The position numbers and the translations under genes were made by a program. Shown one piece after another: positions 33,234-42,122 of a stretch of 64,000 nt of DNA; the first letter of the stretch is position 1, and every line of letters starts with the position of its first letter. This DNA is from an uncultured Bacteroidales bacterium (GTDB lineage Bacteria; Bacteroidota; Bacteroidia; Bacteroidales; Muribaculaceae): NCBI GenBank assembly GCA_947573135.1, contig CANPDU010000004.1, forward strand, positions 1-64,000, given 5' to 3'. The notes below the pieces were generated by a model, which saw only the letters and a program-made list of their open reading frames with translations, made no database searches and was not told the DNA's origin.

Positions 33234-35645
33234 TCAAAATAGCAAAGCTATGTGATAAGCACCAAATGCGACAATCCAGGCGACGATAGTGTTATAGAAT
33301 ACGCTGAAGATACCCCATTTCCAGCTGCCGCTTTCACGGGCTATGGCTGTTACAGTGGCGATGCACGGACAATATAGCAGAATGAAGATCAGGAAACTGA
33401 TTGCAGCCGCAGAAGTGAAGTCAGGTTTTCCAGTCAGCGGGTCGTCAGCTTTAAGCCGTTGGTTAAGTCTTTCTTCCGGGGCAGCTTCATTGTCGGTGTA
33501 AAGTACGCCGAGCGTCGACACGACGATTTCTTTTGCGGGTATACCGGCGATTGCGGCTACAGTGGCACGCCAATGGAAACCGATCGGTTCCATGGCAGGG
33601 TTAATGGCTTTACCCATCATTTCGAGATAGGAATCTTGATCGGGATTGATAGTGCTGCTGTCGGTTATCATTGTCGTTGGCGTGGCTGTATCAGCCTCAT
33701 CATTGTGGCGTGGAAAATAGTTGAGTGCCCAAACGATTATGCTGGCGACCAGAATAGTTCCTCCCATTTTTTTGAGATACTGAACGCCTTTGGCCCAAGT
33801 GTGGCGCATAGAAGCCTTCAATGTCGGGAGTCGATATGGCGGCAGTTCCATTACAAACGGAGTTTCGTCGGTTTTGAACAGAAAGCGCCTCAGCAGTCGG
33901 GCGGTAATCACGGCCACGATTATGCCCAAAACGTACAGGCTCATGAATACAAGCGGAGCGTGAGAAGGGAAAAAAGTGCCGATCAGCAGCACATATATAG
34001 GCAGACGCGCCGAGCACGACATGAAAGGGTTGATCAAAATCGTTATCAGCCTGCTCGAACGGCTTTCTATGGCACGTGTGGATATTATCGCCGGCACGTT
34101 ACAGCCGAAACCCATCACCAACGGTATGAATGATTTGCCGTGGAGGCCGATGCGGTGCATAACCTTGTCCATTATGAAGGCCGCTCTGGCCATATATCCG
34201 GAGTCTTCCATAAATGATATACAGAAATACAGTATCAGGATATTTGGCAGGAAAACGATTACTCCGCCGACACCGCCGATAATGCCGTCGGCGATCAGAT
34301 CTTTAAGGATGCCTTCAGGCATAATAGTCTGTATGGCCGAACTCAGCCACGCCACAGAGTCGTCAATCCAGTCCATAGGATACTGTCCGATGGCAAATGT
34401 CGCCCAGAATATCAGGAACATCACCAGAAAAAACAACGGAAACCCGAATAATTTATTAGTGACGAAACTGTCGATTATGTTGGTTTTTGTTTCGGTGTTG
34501 ACGGTGCCCGACACCATGGTCTCAGCAAGTGCGCCGGCTATGAAACCGTATTTTTCAGCCGCGACGGTCGAGGATATGTCTTCATCGTTGATTGACTCTA
34601 TCTGTCCTCGCAGTTCGTCACGCATAAGCAGTATTTCTTTGCTGCGGTCAGAGTGGCTGACAATATCTTCAGCCTCACGGTCACCTTCAAGTAGCTTTAT
34701 CGCAATATAACGTGGTGAGAAATGGCGACCGATCGTACCGTCGGCCTTTATTACATCGATAAGTTTTCTAACTCCGGCCTCGATATCATGTCCGAGACTG
34801 ACATGGATGTGGCGAACGGAACTGTCGCTTCCCTCGTAGACTGAAATAACCGTGTCGAAAAGATTGTTGATCCCCTCTCCATTACGTGCGACGACTGGAA
34901 CCATCGGCACGCCGATCATATCTCCTAACATCTTGTAGTCGAGTTTGGTACCTCGTGATCTTAGTTCATCGTACATATTGAGGGCGATAACCATGCTGCG
35001 GTCCATGTCGATGAGTTCGGTAGTCAGATACAGGTTCCGTTCAATGTTAGAGGCATCAACCACGTTGATGATGACATCAGGTGTATAGTCGCGCAGATAA
35101 CGGCGAACATATAGTTCTTCAGGTGAATAGCTGGCGAGAGAATATGTGCCGGGAAGGTCGACAATGTTGAAGCGGTAGTCTTTATAGTCGAATGTCCCTG
35201 ATTTAGCGTCGACAGTGACTCCGCTGTAATTGCCCACGCGTTCTTTCATGCCTGAAGCGATGTTGAAGAGGGATGTCTTTCCGCAGTTTGGATTGCCGAT
35301 CAGAGCAACATTGATTATGCGGTGCTGCCGTTCTACTATGCTGCCGTTCCTGCCGTTTTCGGTAATGGTGCCTGAACCTTGAATACTGTCCACATTGATG
35401 TTTTCGTCAACTTTGACAACTTCAATCATATGGGCTTCAGATGCTCTGAGTGATACGCTGTAGCCCATAATCGAGTATTTGATAGGGTCTTTGAGCGGTG
35501 CGTGGAGCAGAACTTCGACAGGTCGTCCTTTGACAAAGCCCATTTCCATGACGCGTTTCCGAAAAGCGCCATGTCCAAGTATTTTGATTACAATTCCGGT
35601 TTCACCGGTGTTTAAGTCAGAAAGTCGCATTTGTGGCAAAATCAT
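33234..35645 (-). CDS. feoB: Ferrous iron transporter with fused FeoA and FeoB domains
   Basis: 803 residues from the ATG at 35645 (a further ATG at 35630 is possible). The first 75 or so residues are a FeoA SH3-like domain (LSDLNTGETGIVIKILGHGAF). A G-protein domain follows with G1 GNPNCGKTSLFN, G3 DLPG and G4 NMYD, then the GDI-like helical domain and the membrane part with paired Gate motifs, including MGFGCNVPAIISTRAI. FeoA is usually separate in proteobacteria; the fusion is common in Bacteroidetes. It imports Fe2+ in anaerobic habitats. The promoter is not clear: only imperfect -7 boxes are seen upstream. Confidence 0.95.
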   Translation of the reverse strand: MILPQMRLSDLNTGETGIVIKILGHGAFRKRVMEMGFVKGRPVEVLLHAPLKDPIKYSIMGYSVSLRASEAHMIEVVKVDENINVDSIQGSGTITENGRNGSIVERQHRIINVALIGNPNCGKTSLFNIASGMKERVGNYSGVTVDAKSGTFDYKDYRFNIVDLPGTYSLASYSPEELYVRRYLRDYTPDVIINVVDASNIERNLYLTTELIDMDRSMVIALNMYDELRSRGTKLDYKMLGDMIGVPMVPVVARNGEGINNLFDTVISVYEGSDSSVRHIHVSLGHDIEAGVRKLIDVIKADGTIGRHFSPRYIAIKLLEGDREAEDIVSHSDRSKEILLMRDELRGQIESINDEDISSTVAAEKYGFIAGALAETMVSGTVNTETKTNIIDSFVTNKLFGFPLFFLVMFLIFWATFAIGQYPMDWIDDSVAWLSSAIQTIMPEGILKDLIADGIIGGVGGVIVFLPNILILYFCISFMEDSGYMARAAFIMDKVMHRIGLHGKSFIPLVMGFGCNVPAIISTRAIESRSSRLITILINPFMSCSARLPIYVLLIGTFFPSHAPLVFMSLYVLGIIVAVITARLLRRFLFKTDETPFVMELPPYRLPTLKASMRHTWAKGVQYLKKMGGTILVASIIVWALNYFPRHNDEADTATPTTMITDSSTINPDQDSYLEMMGKAINPAMEPIGFHWRATVAAIAGIPAKEIVVSTLGVLYTDNEAAPEERLNQRLKADDPLTGKPDFTSAAAISFLIFILLYCPCIATVTAIARESGSWKWGIFSVFYNTIVAWIVAFGAYHIALLF

Positions 35646-35787
35646 TAGTTTGCTTTTCGGGGTGCAAAATTGCAAAAAAATACCCGATTATAAAAGCGAA
35701 TCCGACCTTTTTATTTAAAATGATTTTAAATTAGCCGCATAATATCCGGAGTGTTTGATGACTCGTGCGGAACGGAGTCTAATAAAC

Positions 35788-35820
35788 AAAAGGCCGGAAA
35801 TTCATGATTCCCGACCTTTT
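35788..35820 (-). terminator. Intrinsic terminator of the EF-G2-like gene
   Basis: A 13-bp stem (35788-35800 with 35808-35820, with G-T wobbles) and a 7-base loop is followed on the minus strand by TTTTGTTTATT. It sits 20 bp after the stop codon. The rest of the gap to feoB (35646-35787) shows no gene. Confidence 0.85.
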
Positions 35821-35840
35821 GTGAGTTGTATGCTGCGTGT

Positions 35841-37997
35841 TTACTCTTCTTTCTGAGTTTCTGCGTAGTCTTTGAGGAGTTTTTCCTGCACATCGCCCGG
35901 CACGAGTTCATAGCTTGCGAACTTCATTGTGAACGATGACCGTCCGCCGGTGATCGAACTCAGAGCTGTGGAGTAGCTCGACATCTCTTTCAGGGGCACT
36001 TTGGCACTGATCTTTTCGAAGCCGTTTTCGCTTGACATGCCCATGATGATGGCGCGGCGTCCCTGAAGATCGCTCATAACATCGCCCATAACGTCGGCAG
36101 GAACAAAAACTTCTACATCATAGACTGGCTCAAGCACCTTTGGATTGGCGTTGCGGAACGCTTCGCTGAATGCATTGCGTCCGGCAAGTCTGAACGATAT
36201 TTCATTAGAATCGACCGGATGCATCTTGCCGTCGTAGATGCAGACTCTCACGTCGCGAGCATAGGAGCCGGTAAGGGGACCTTGCTCCATGCGGTCCATG
36301 AGACCTTTGACAATGGCAGGAATGAATCGGGCGTCGATAGCACCTCCGACGATGCAGTTATGGACAACGAGTTTGCCGCCCCATGCAAGAGGTATTTCCT
36401 GAGTGTCGCGAATACTCATTTTGTATTCCTGATTGCCGAAACGATATGTATCCGGAGCGGGAGATCCTTCGACATATGGTTCGATGATCAGGTGAACTTC
36501 GCCAAACTGACCCGCGCCGCCTGACTGTTTCTTGTGCCGGTAGTCGGCACGGGCTGCTTTTGTGATAGTCTCGCGGTATGGAATACGGGGCTCGTCGAAG
36601 ACTATAGGCAGTTTATCGTTGTTTTCGACACGCCACTTGAGAGTGCGGAGATGGAATTCGCCCTGACCCGAAAGAATGGTCTGTTTGAGCTCTTTCGACT
36701 GTTCGATCTGCCAGGTGGGATCCTCTTCGTGCATACGTGTGAGAATGGCGTTGAGCTTTTCGGCGTCACTTTCGGTGACAGGTCTTACCGCACGCTGATA
36801 TTTAGGCGCGGGATACTTGATGAAATCAAATTCGATATCACATCCTTTTTCATCAAGTGTGTTGCCTGTACGGGCATCTTTGAGTTTGACTGTTGCTCCG
36901 ATGTCGCCGGCTTCGAGCTGGTCGACCTGAGTCTTGATCTGACCGCACACACAGAAGAGCTGAGCGAGACGCTCCTTGCTGCCACGGCTGATGTTATCGA
37001 GATCGGCTCCCGCTTTCAGTGTGCCTGACATTACTTTGAAGTAGCTGACTTCGCCGATGTGAGGTTCCACAGTAGTTTTAAACATGAAGATACTCAGCGG
37101 ACCATTAGAATCGGGCTTTACTTCGTTGCCGGCTGTGTCGACAGGCGCGGGCATATCGTCAACAAAAGGCACGACGTTGCCGAGGAATTCCATCATACGT
37201 CTTACACCCATGTCTTTGGCTGCGCTGACACAGAATACGGGGTAAATAGATCTGTCGATAAGACCTTTGCGGATGCCGAGACGCATTTCGTCTTCGGTGA
37301 GATGTTCGGATTCGAAAAATTTTTCCATCAGAGACTCGTCGTTTTCGGCGGCAGCCTCGACAAGAGTCTTATGCAGTTCGTTGGCGCGATCAAGCTCTTC
37401 GGCTGGAATGTCTTCGACTGTTGGCACTCCGCCGTCGGGCCCCCATGAATATTTTTTCATAAGAAGCACGTCGATCATAGCGTTGAAGCCCGGTCCTGAC
37501 TGGATAGGATATTGGATAGCAACAACTTTAGGGCCGAATACTTCTTTCATCTGTTCGATCACGTTTTCATAGTCGGCTTTTTCGCCGTCGAGCTGGTTGA
37601 TGGCGAATATTACAGGCTTTTTGATAGAAGATGCTGTACGGAAAATGTTCTGTGTACCTACTTCAACACCATACTGTGCATTGACAAGAATGACACCGGT
37701 GTCGGTCACATTGAGAGCGGTGATCGCATTGCCGACAAAGTCGTCGGCTCCCGGGCAGTCAATGACATTGAGTTTTTTGTTGAGAAACTCGGCATAGAAT
37801 ACCGTCGAGAACACAGAGTAGCCATACTCTTTTTCCACGGGGAAATAATCTGACACGGTATTGCCGGCGTCGATTGTCCCGCGACGTTTTATCACTCCAC
37901 ACTCGTAAAGCATAGCTTCAGCGAGCGTGGTTTTTCCTGATCCTTTGCTCCCGAGGAGAGCAATGTTTTTGATTTCGTTGGTCTTATAAATCTTCAT
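35841..37997 (-). CDS. Elongation factor G-like protein, EF-G2 type with altered GTPase centre
   Basis: 718 residues with the EF-G domain order: G domain, domain II, III, IV and V. G1 is GSKGSGKT (16-23). The G3 motif reads DCPGADD, so the catalytic His of DTPGH is replaced by Ala84. G4 reads NQLD (134-137) instead of NKxD. Bacteroides thetaiotaomicron has a second EF-G (FusA2/EF-G2) that promotes translocation without GTP hydrolysis and is needed in starvation and gut colonisation. This protein fits that paralogue rather than housekeeping EF-G. A CRP-spaced palindrome lies about 100 bp upstream, and a good terminator follows. Confidence 0.9.
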   Translation of the reverse strand: MKIYKTNEIKNIALLGSKGSGKTTLAEAMLYECGVIKRRGTIDAGNTVSDYFPVEKEYGYSVFSTVFYAEFLNKKLNVIDCPGADDFVGNAITALNVTDTGVILVNAQYGVEVGTQNIFRTASSIKKPVIFAINQLDGEKADYENVIEQMKEVFGPKVVAIQYPIQSGPGFNAMIDVLLMKKYSWGPDGGVPTVEDIPAEELDRANELHKTLVEAAAENDESLMEKFFESEHLTEDEMRLGIRKGLIDRSIYPVFCVSAAKDMGVRRMMEFLGNVVPFVDDMPAPVDTAGNEVKPDSNGPLSIFMFKTTVEPHIGEVSYFKVMSGTLKAGADLDNISRGSKERLAQLFCVCGQIKTQVDQLEAGDIGATVKLKDARTGNTLDEKGCDIEFDFIKYPAPKYQRAVRPVTESDAEKLNAILTRMHEEDPTWQIEQSKELKQTILSGQGEFHLRTLKWRVENNDKLPIVFDEPRIPYRETITKAARADYRHKKQSGGAGQFGEVHLIIEPYVEGSPAPDTYRFGNQEYKMSIRDTQEIPLAWGGKLVVHNCIVGGAIDARFIPAIVKGLMDRMEQGPLTGSYARDVRVCIYDGKMHPVDSNEISFRLAGRNAFSEAFRNANPKVLEPVYDVEVFVPADVMGDVMSDLQGRRAIIMGMSSENGFEKISAKVPLKEMSSYSTALSSITGGRSSFTMKFASYELVPGDVQEKLLKDYAETQKEE

Positions 37998-38099
37998 GTT
38001 ATTAGAGATTAATATTAGTTTGTATTATTGACCTGAGATTCGTCTTTGTTTTCGCCGCGCAATATCGTAATTTTTTTTGTTTCTGCAAGCGGAAGATAA

Positions 38100-38115
38100 T
38101 ATGTTACATAACATA
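38100..38115. promoter_or_regulatory. Perfect palindrome upstream of the EF-G2 gene, CRP-like spacing
   Basis: TATGTTACATAACATA is a perfect 7-bp inverted repeat around CA. It can also be read as TATGT-N6-ACATA, the half-site spacing of CRP-family proteins. It lies 103 bp before the EF-G2 start codon. In B. thetaiotaomicron the CRP-family activator Cur is known to switch on fusA2 directly, so a Cur site is plausible. I could not compare it with a published Cur consensus. The rest of 37998-38173 shows no gene and no exact TAnnTTTG box. Confidence 0.6.
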
Positions 38116-38173
38116 ATTTGCATTTTTTTGTCCGTTTGTCGAACCAAAGCTCCGGTCATTGACGGTTTCGGGC

Positions 38174-39442
38174 TTATTTTCGCGAACCGTCGTAATAATC
38201 TTTAGGAATATAATAGCAGAAGTGACGGCGGAAAATGACTGTGGTGAACAATAGGCCGACAGCTATGATGAAATTCATGACGAATGGGAATGTCTCACTT
38301 TGGCCGCCGTCGGTGAGCAGCCAACGTGTGCTGTCAATTATAAGTGGCGCGCATACGATACCTATATAATTTGATGAAAGTATGACCGACATGGCCAACG
38401 TGTGTTTGGCCGGGGTGTTGACGATTTGTGTCGATTTGTCGTAGATCAGAGGCTGAAAGACACCATAGCCGATGCCGCAGAGCGCTGAACCTATAAATGC
38501 AGTTGTCTTTGTCGGTATGAAAACGATTAGTGCGAGCCCGAGGACGATCGCCAGCATAGATAAAAATGAAGTTGAGTTTTTACATATCTTCAATATCCAC
38601 GGCAATATAAAGCCAGGCAGAAATATGAAAAGAAAATATACAGACGTTGCAGCTCCTGTCATTGATTCGTCCCAATGACGCTGTTCGAACAAAAACGGCG
38701 CATAATATGAAATAACGATTGTCAGAGCTGTGACGGCGAAGTATAGTGCGAAGAGTACTATTGTGCGTGCCAAGCTGAAGCCATTGCTGCGGAACCGTAC
38801 TTTATCGATGAATTCATCATCGCATGTCGGGGTTGTGGCATCGTTCTGCGATGACGGGTCATGCGACGGGCGGGGAATACCTCTCAGCCATGGTATCAGT
38901 ATCACCGGTATGATTCCCAGGGTATAAACGAGAAACGGCATATGCCAGTCTTTCATTGTCGCCAGCCAGCCGGCGATAAATGTTGCTGCTACAAGGACGA
39001 GATTGGAAATACCCGACTGTATGCCGAGCTGTTTCATCAGCGCCGGCTCTCCGTATGAATCGGATAGAAATCCTGTCGAAAACGGGATAATGAGTCCGGC
39101 GCCGGCACCCATTGCACAACTGATGACAATAAGCTGTGTCATTGTTGTAGCAAACAGATAGGCGATCGTGCTGAAACCGAATATCAACAGGCCGGCAACC
39201 ACGATGCCGACCCGATGGGCCGACATCGACAGTTCGCCGGACAATAGCACAAACGGAATGATGAATACATTCGGCAACAACGTCAGAAGCTGTATTTCAA
39301 GATCCGATACGTGAGGAAAGATACTCTTAAGGTTGTCGAGCATAGGAGAAATGGCAAGACCCGGGAGATTCACAATCAATGCCAGTGACATGATTGCGGC
39401 CCAGGTCATTGCCGTAATTGGCTTTCTTAAAGTTGTTGCCAT
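38174..39442 (-). CDS. Major facilitator superfamily transporter
   Basis: 422 residues with about 12 hydrophobic segments, a hydrophilic central loop near 190-215 (DPSSQNDATTPTCDDE) and no signal peptide. The first half has the usual MFS layout. Its substrate cannot be read; related members in Bacteroidales are annotated only as MFS. It starts 14 bp after the gadC-like gene and is last in the acid-resistance operon, so export or import of a compound linked to glutamate or GABA is possible. Confidence 0.85.
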   Translation of the reverse strand: MATTLRKPITAMTWAAIMSLALIVNLPGLAISPMLDNLKSIFPHVSDLEIQLLTLLPNVFIIPFVLLSGELSMSAHRVGIVVAGLLIFGFSTIAYLFATTMTQLIVISCAMGAGAGLIIPFSTGFLSDSYGEPALMKQLGIQSGISNLVLVAATFIAGWLATMKDWHMPFLVYTLGIIPVILIPWLRGIPRPSHDPSSQNDATTPTCDDEFIDKVRFRSNGFSLARTIVLFALYFAVTALTIVISYYAPFLFEQRHWDESMTGAATSVYFLFIFLPGFILPWILKICKNSTSFLSMLAIVLGLALIVFIPTKTTAFIGSALCGIGYGVFQPLIYDKSTQIVNTPAKHTLAMSVILSSNYIGIVCAPLIIDSTRWLLTDGGQSETFPFVMNFIIAVGLLFTTVIFRRHFCYYIPKDYYDGSRK

Positions 39443-39456
39443 GACGATAAGCGGTC

Positions 39457-41013
39457 TTATCCGTTTGCCTGTTCTTTATCGAATTCTTCCTGAGCGGCTT
39501 TAAGAGCTGCCTTTGCCTCAGGACTGTTGTCCCAGTGGAAGGGCACAAACTCGTTGCCGGGCATAAGCCATGAAGTCTTTTTGAACTTCAGTATAATGAA
39601 CGGTAGTGCCACAAAGAGAATTACACCGCCGATGAGCACCGAGAACCATACGACATGCGAGCCCATATCGATTGAATTAGTTGGCAGGAAGCTGAATATG
39701 AAGGCCAGAAGTGAGCCGAGGAAACCGACACCGCCGACAATCCACATTAACCAGTTGCCCTTTGATCCGATTCTGAACGGACGTTTGGCGTCTTTCATGC
39801 TGTAGCGCAGATATATCGCAGCCGCAAACATCAGCAGATAGGCGATCAGATAGAGTACAACCGTAAGCTGAGACATGATCTGATAGAAACTCTCGACCGA
39901 TGGCATCACAACCATGATAAACGCGAGAAATGTCACGATAGCTCCCTGAATATAAAGGATGTTTTTCTGCACACCGTTCTTGTTGGTTTTCTGGAAGAAA
40001 GGAGGCAGATAACCGGCGCGGCCGACAGAGAACACACCTTTCGAAGGACCGGCGACCCATGTGAGCACACCGGCGAGGACACCGAATGCCAGACAGATTG
40101 CGATTACCGGAGACAGCCATTTCACGTGCATGAATGCAAAGTAGTTGTCAAATCCTACGAGAAGGCTCTGCACGAGGTTGATGTCTTTTGCCGGTATAAC
40201 GATGCCGAGAGAGTAGGTACCGAGAATAAAGATCAGCACTGTTACGAATGCACCGATGAACACGGCCTTGGGATAGTTGCGCGTCGGATCTTTGATTTCA
40301 CGGACATGAATGCCCGACATTTCCATTCCGGCATAGAAGAGAAATATGGAGCATGCGAGGACGATGTTGTTGAAATTTGAGAAATCAGGCCAGAAACTGC
40401 CGTGGAGGTTCATCTGAATCTGACCGCCCATACATAAATATATTACGCCGAGAATTACAAGCAGTATCACAGGCGCGATTGTGCCGACAATACCGCCGAC
40501 CTTTGTGACTTTGCCTACCCAGCCCATACCCTTGAGGGTGATAAACGTCGCGATCCAGTATATAGCGAGCATCGCTACGATTGTGTACACCTTATTTGAC
40601 GCGAGAACAGAGTCGGTAGTGACGTCCATGCCAATAAAGGCGAGAGAGACTGTGCCGAAGGTCAGCACCGTAGGATACCATATCGTCGATTCTATCCATT
40701 GAAGCCAAATGGCGAGAAAACCGAGTTTTTTGCCGAATGCCTCGCCGACCCAGCGGAACATGCCGCCTTGCTGGAAAGGGAACATTGCTGCGAGTTCGGC
40801 TGCAATCAGAGAGACCGGAATCAAAAATACTATCGCCGCAAACAGGTAATAGAATGCGGAGCTGACGCCGTAGGTTGCCTCAGCGGGGAGTCCGCGGAGC
40901 GATACGACGGCGACTATGTTCATGATCACCAAAGCTGAAACGCCCAGCTTGGCCATTCTTTTGACCGTCGCTTTTCCTTGAACAGAGGCGGATGTGTTTG
41001 AAGATTCTGCCAT
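39457..41013 (-). CDS. gadC: Glutamate:GABA antiporter-like APC permease
   Basis: 518 residues with 12 hydrophobic segments of the amino acid-polyamine-organocation family. Landmarks are VSLRGLPAEATYGVSSAFYY in TM1, the FPFQQGGMFRWVGEAFG stretch and the C-terminal soluble tail (EAKAALKAAQEEFDKEQ), which could play the role of the GadC C-plug. Gene context (glutaminase and glutamate decarboxylase upstream in the same operon) makes glutamate/GABA exchange the best call. It starts 56 bp after glsA. Confidence 0.88.
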   Translation of the reverse strand: MAESSNTSASVQGKATVKRMAKLGVSALVIMNIVAVVSLRGLPAEATYGVSSAFYYLFAAIVFLIPVSLIAAELAAMFPFQQGGMFRWVGEAFGKKLGFLAIWLQWIESTIWYPTVLTFGTVSLAFIGMDVTTDSVLASNKVYTIVAMLAIYWIATFITLKGMGWVGKVTKVGGIVGTIAPVILLVILGVIYLCMGGQIQMNLHGSFWPDFSNFNNIVLACSIFLFYAGMEMSGIHVREIKDPTRNYPKAVFIGAFVTVLIFILGTYSLGIVIPAKDINLVQSLLVGFDNYFAFMHVKWLSPVIAICLAFGVLAGVLTWVAGPSKGVFSVGRAGYLPPFFQKTNKNGVQKNILYIQGAIVTFLAFIMVVMPSVESFYQIMSQLTVVLYLIAYLLMFAAAIYLRYSMKDAKRPFRIGSKGNWLMWIVGGVGFLGSLLAFIFSFLPTNSIDMGSHVVWFSVLIGGVILFVALPFIILKFKKTSWLMPGNEFVPFHWDNSPEAKAALKAAQEEFDKEQANG

Positions 41014-41069
41014 GATAAATAGTTTATACGTGATACAATTATTTTTGTGTTCTTAACGGTGAGACAGCG

Positions 41070-42032
41070 TTATACGATTTCAACTTCGTCGCTCTCGAAT
41101 ATCCCGAGCCCGAGTCTTGAGATCACACTCTTCACCGCTGCCTGAGCCTTGACCGAGTTGCCCGCGTCATCAAGAGGTGGAGCGAATGCAGCAATGCCCA
41201 GTTTGCCGGGCAGAACACCGAGAACTCCGCCGCCGACACCGCTTTTTGCCGGTATGCCTGACGTATACAGCCAGTCGCCGGTGTGTTCATAGAAACCTAC
41301 GGTGGCTATCAGTGAAGTCACTTTAGCGCTGATGTCTTTGTCAAAAATCTGCCTTTTTGTCAGAGGATTATATCCGCCTGACGCGATTGTGGCCGCCATT
41401 ACGGCGAGCTGTGACGTAGTGATGCCCAGCGAACACTGTCTGGTGTAAAGATCGAGACTCATCGCAACATCATCGTAGATGCGGTTATAGTTTTTCAGTA
41501 ACCATGCTATCGCGCGGTTGTTGAAATTTGTCTCGCTTTCCGATTTATATAATTCATCGATCAATAACGGCGCCGATCCGCACATGTCGGTGATATTATC
41601 TGTGATCGCCTTCCATTTACTGTCGGCGTCTCCTTTCGGTGTGATCATAGAGCATGCCGAGATGGCTCCGGCGTTGACTAAAGGAGTCGACGGATGATCA
41701 TTCTCAAGAAGAATGGCGAATATCGAATTGAAAGGCAGTCCGGTAGCATCGGCGCCTATTTGTTTAAGCACAGCTTGCGGACCAAGCTGACGCATGGCCA
41801 GAATTGCCGTAGGTACCTTTGACACAGACTCTATGCCAAAGCGATATTCAGTATCGCCGAAGCCGAATGTTTCGCCTGTCGGAAGTGTTACAGATATCCC
41901 GAACAGATTGCTGTCGACGTTGGCGAGGTAGGGGATATAGTGGGCGTTGACGCCACCCTCTATTCCTTTACATTCGTTGTAAGCTTCTTCGACTGTGGCT
42001 TTTATTTGATCTTTGGTGATGCTTCTTTTCAT
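41070..42032 (-). CDS. glsA: Glutaminase A
   Basis: 320 residues from the ATG at 42032 (the longer frame starts with TTG). It is a serine-dependent beta-lactamase-fold glutaminase that turns glutamine into glutamate and ammonia. The catalytic SxxK is in FGIESVSKVPTAI. Other family marks are NAGAISACSMI and a GIPAKSGVGGGVLGVLPGKLGIAAF stretch near the end. In acid resistance the released ammonia consumes protons and the glutamate feeds GadB. It lies between gadB and gadC. Confidence 0.95.
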   Translation of the reverse strand: MKRSITKDQIKATVEEAYNECKGIEGGVNAHYIPYLANVDSNLFGISVTLPTGETFGFGDTEYRFGIESVSKVPTAILAMRQLGPQAVLKQIGADATGLPFNSIFAILLENDHPSTPLVNAGAISACSMITPKGDADSKWKAITDNITDMCGSAPLLIDELYKSESETNFNNRAIAWLLKNYNRIYDDVAMSLDLYTRQCSLGITTSQLAVMAATIASGGYNPLTKRQIFDKDISAKVTSLIATVGFYEHTGDWLYTSGIPAKSGVGGGVLGVLPGKLGIAAFAPPLDDAGNSVKAQAAVKSVISRLGLGIFESDEVEIV

Positions 42033-42122
42033 ATATGAAGGTATTAAAAAGAGGGAAGACGACAATTTGATCGTCTGATTTTTATTGTCGACTCCCCCCG
42101 ATTAACTCTTATGTTGATTGGA

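Noticed and set aside
33459..34710. Two long plus-strand frames (224 and 244 codons) opposite feoB
   Set aside because: They mirror the codon pattern of feoB and show no family features.
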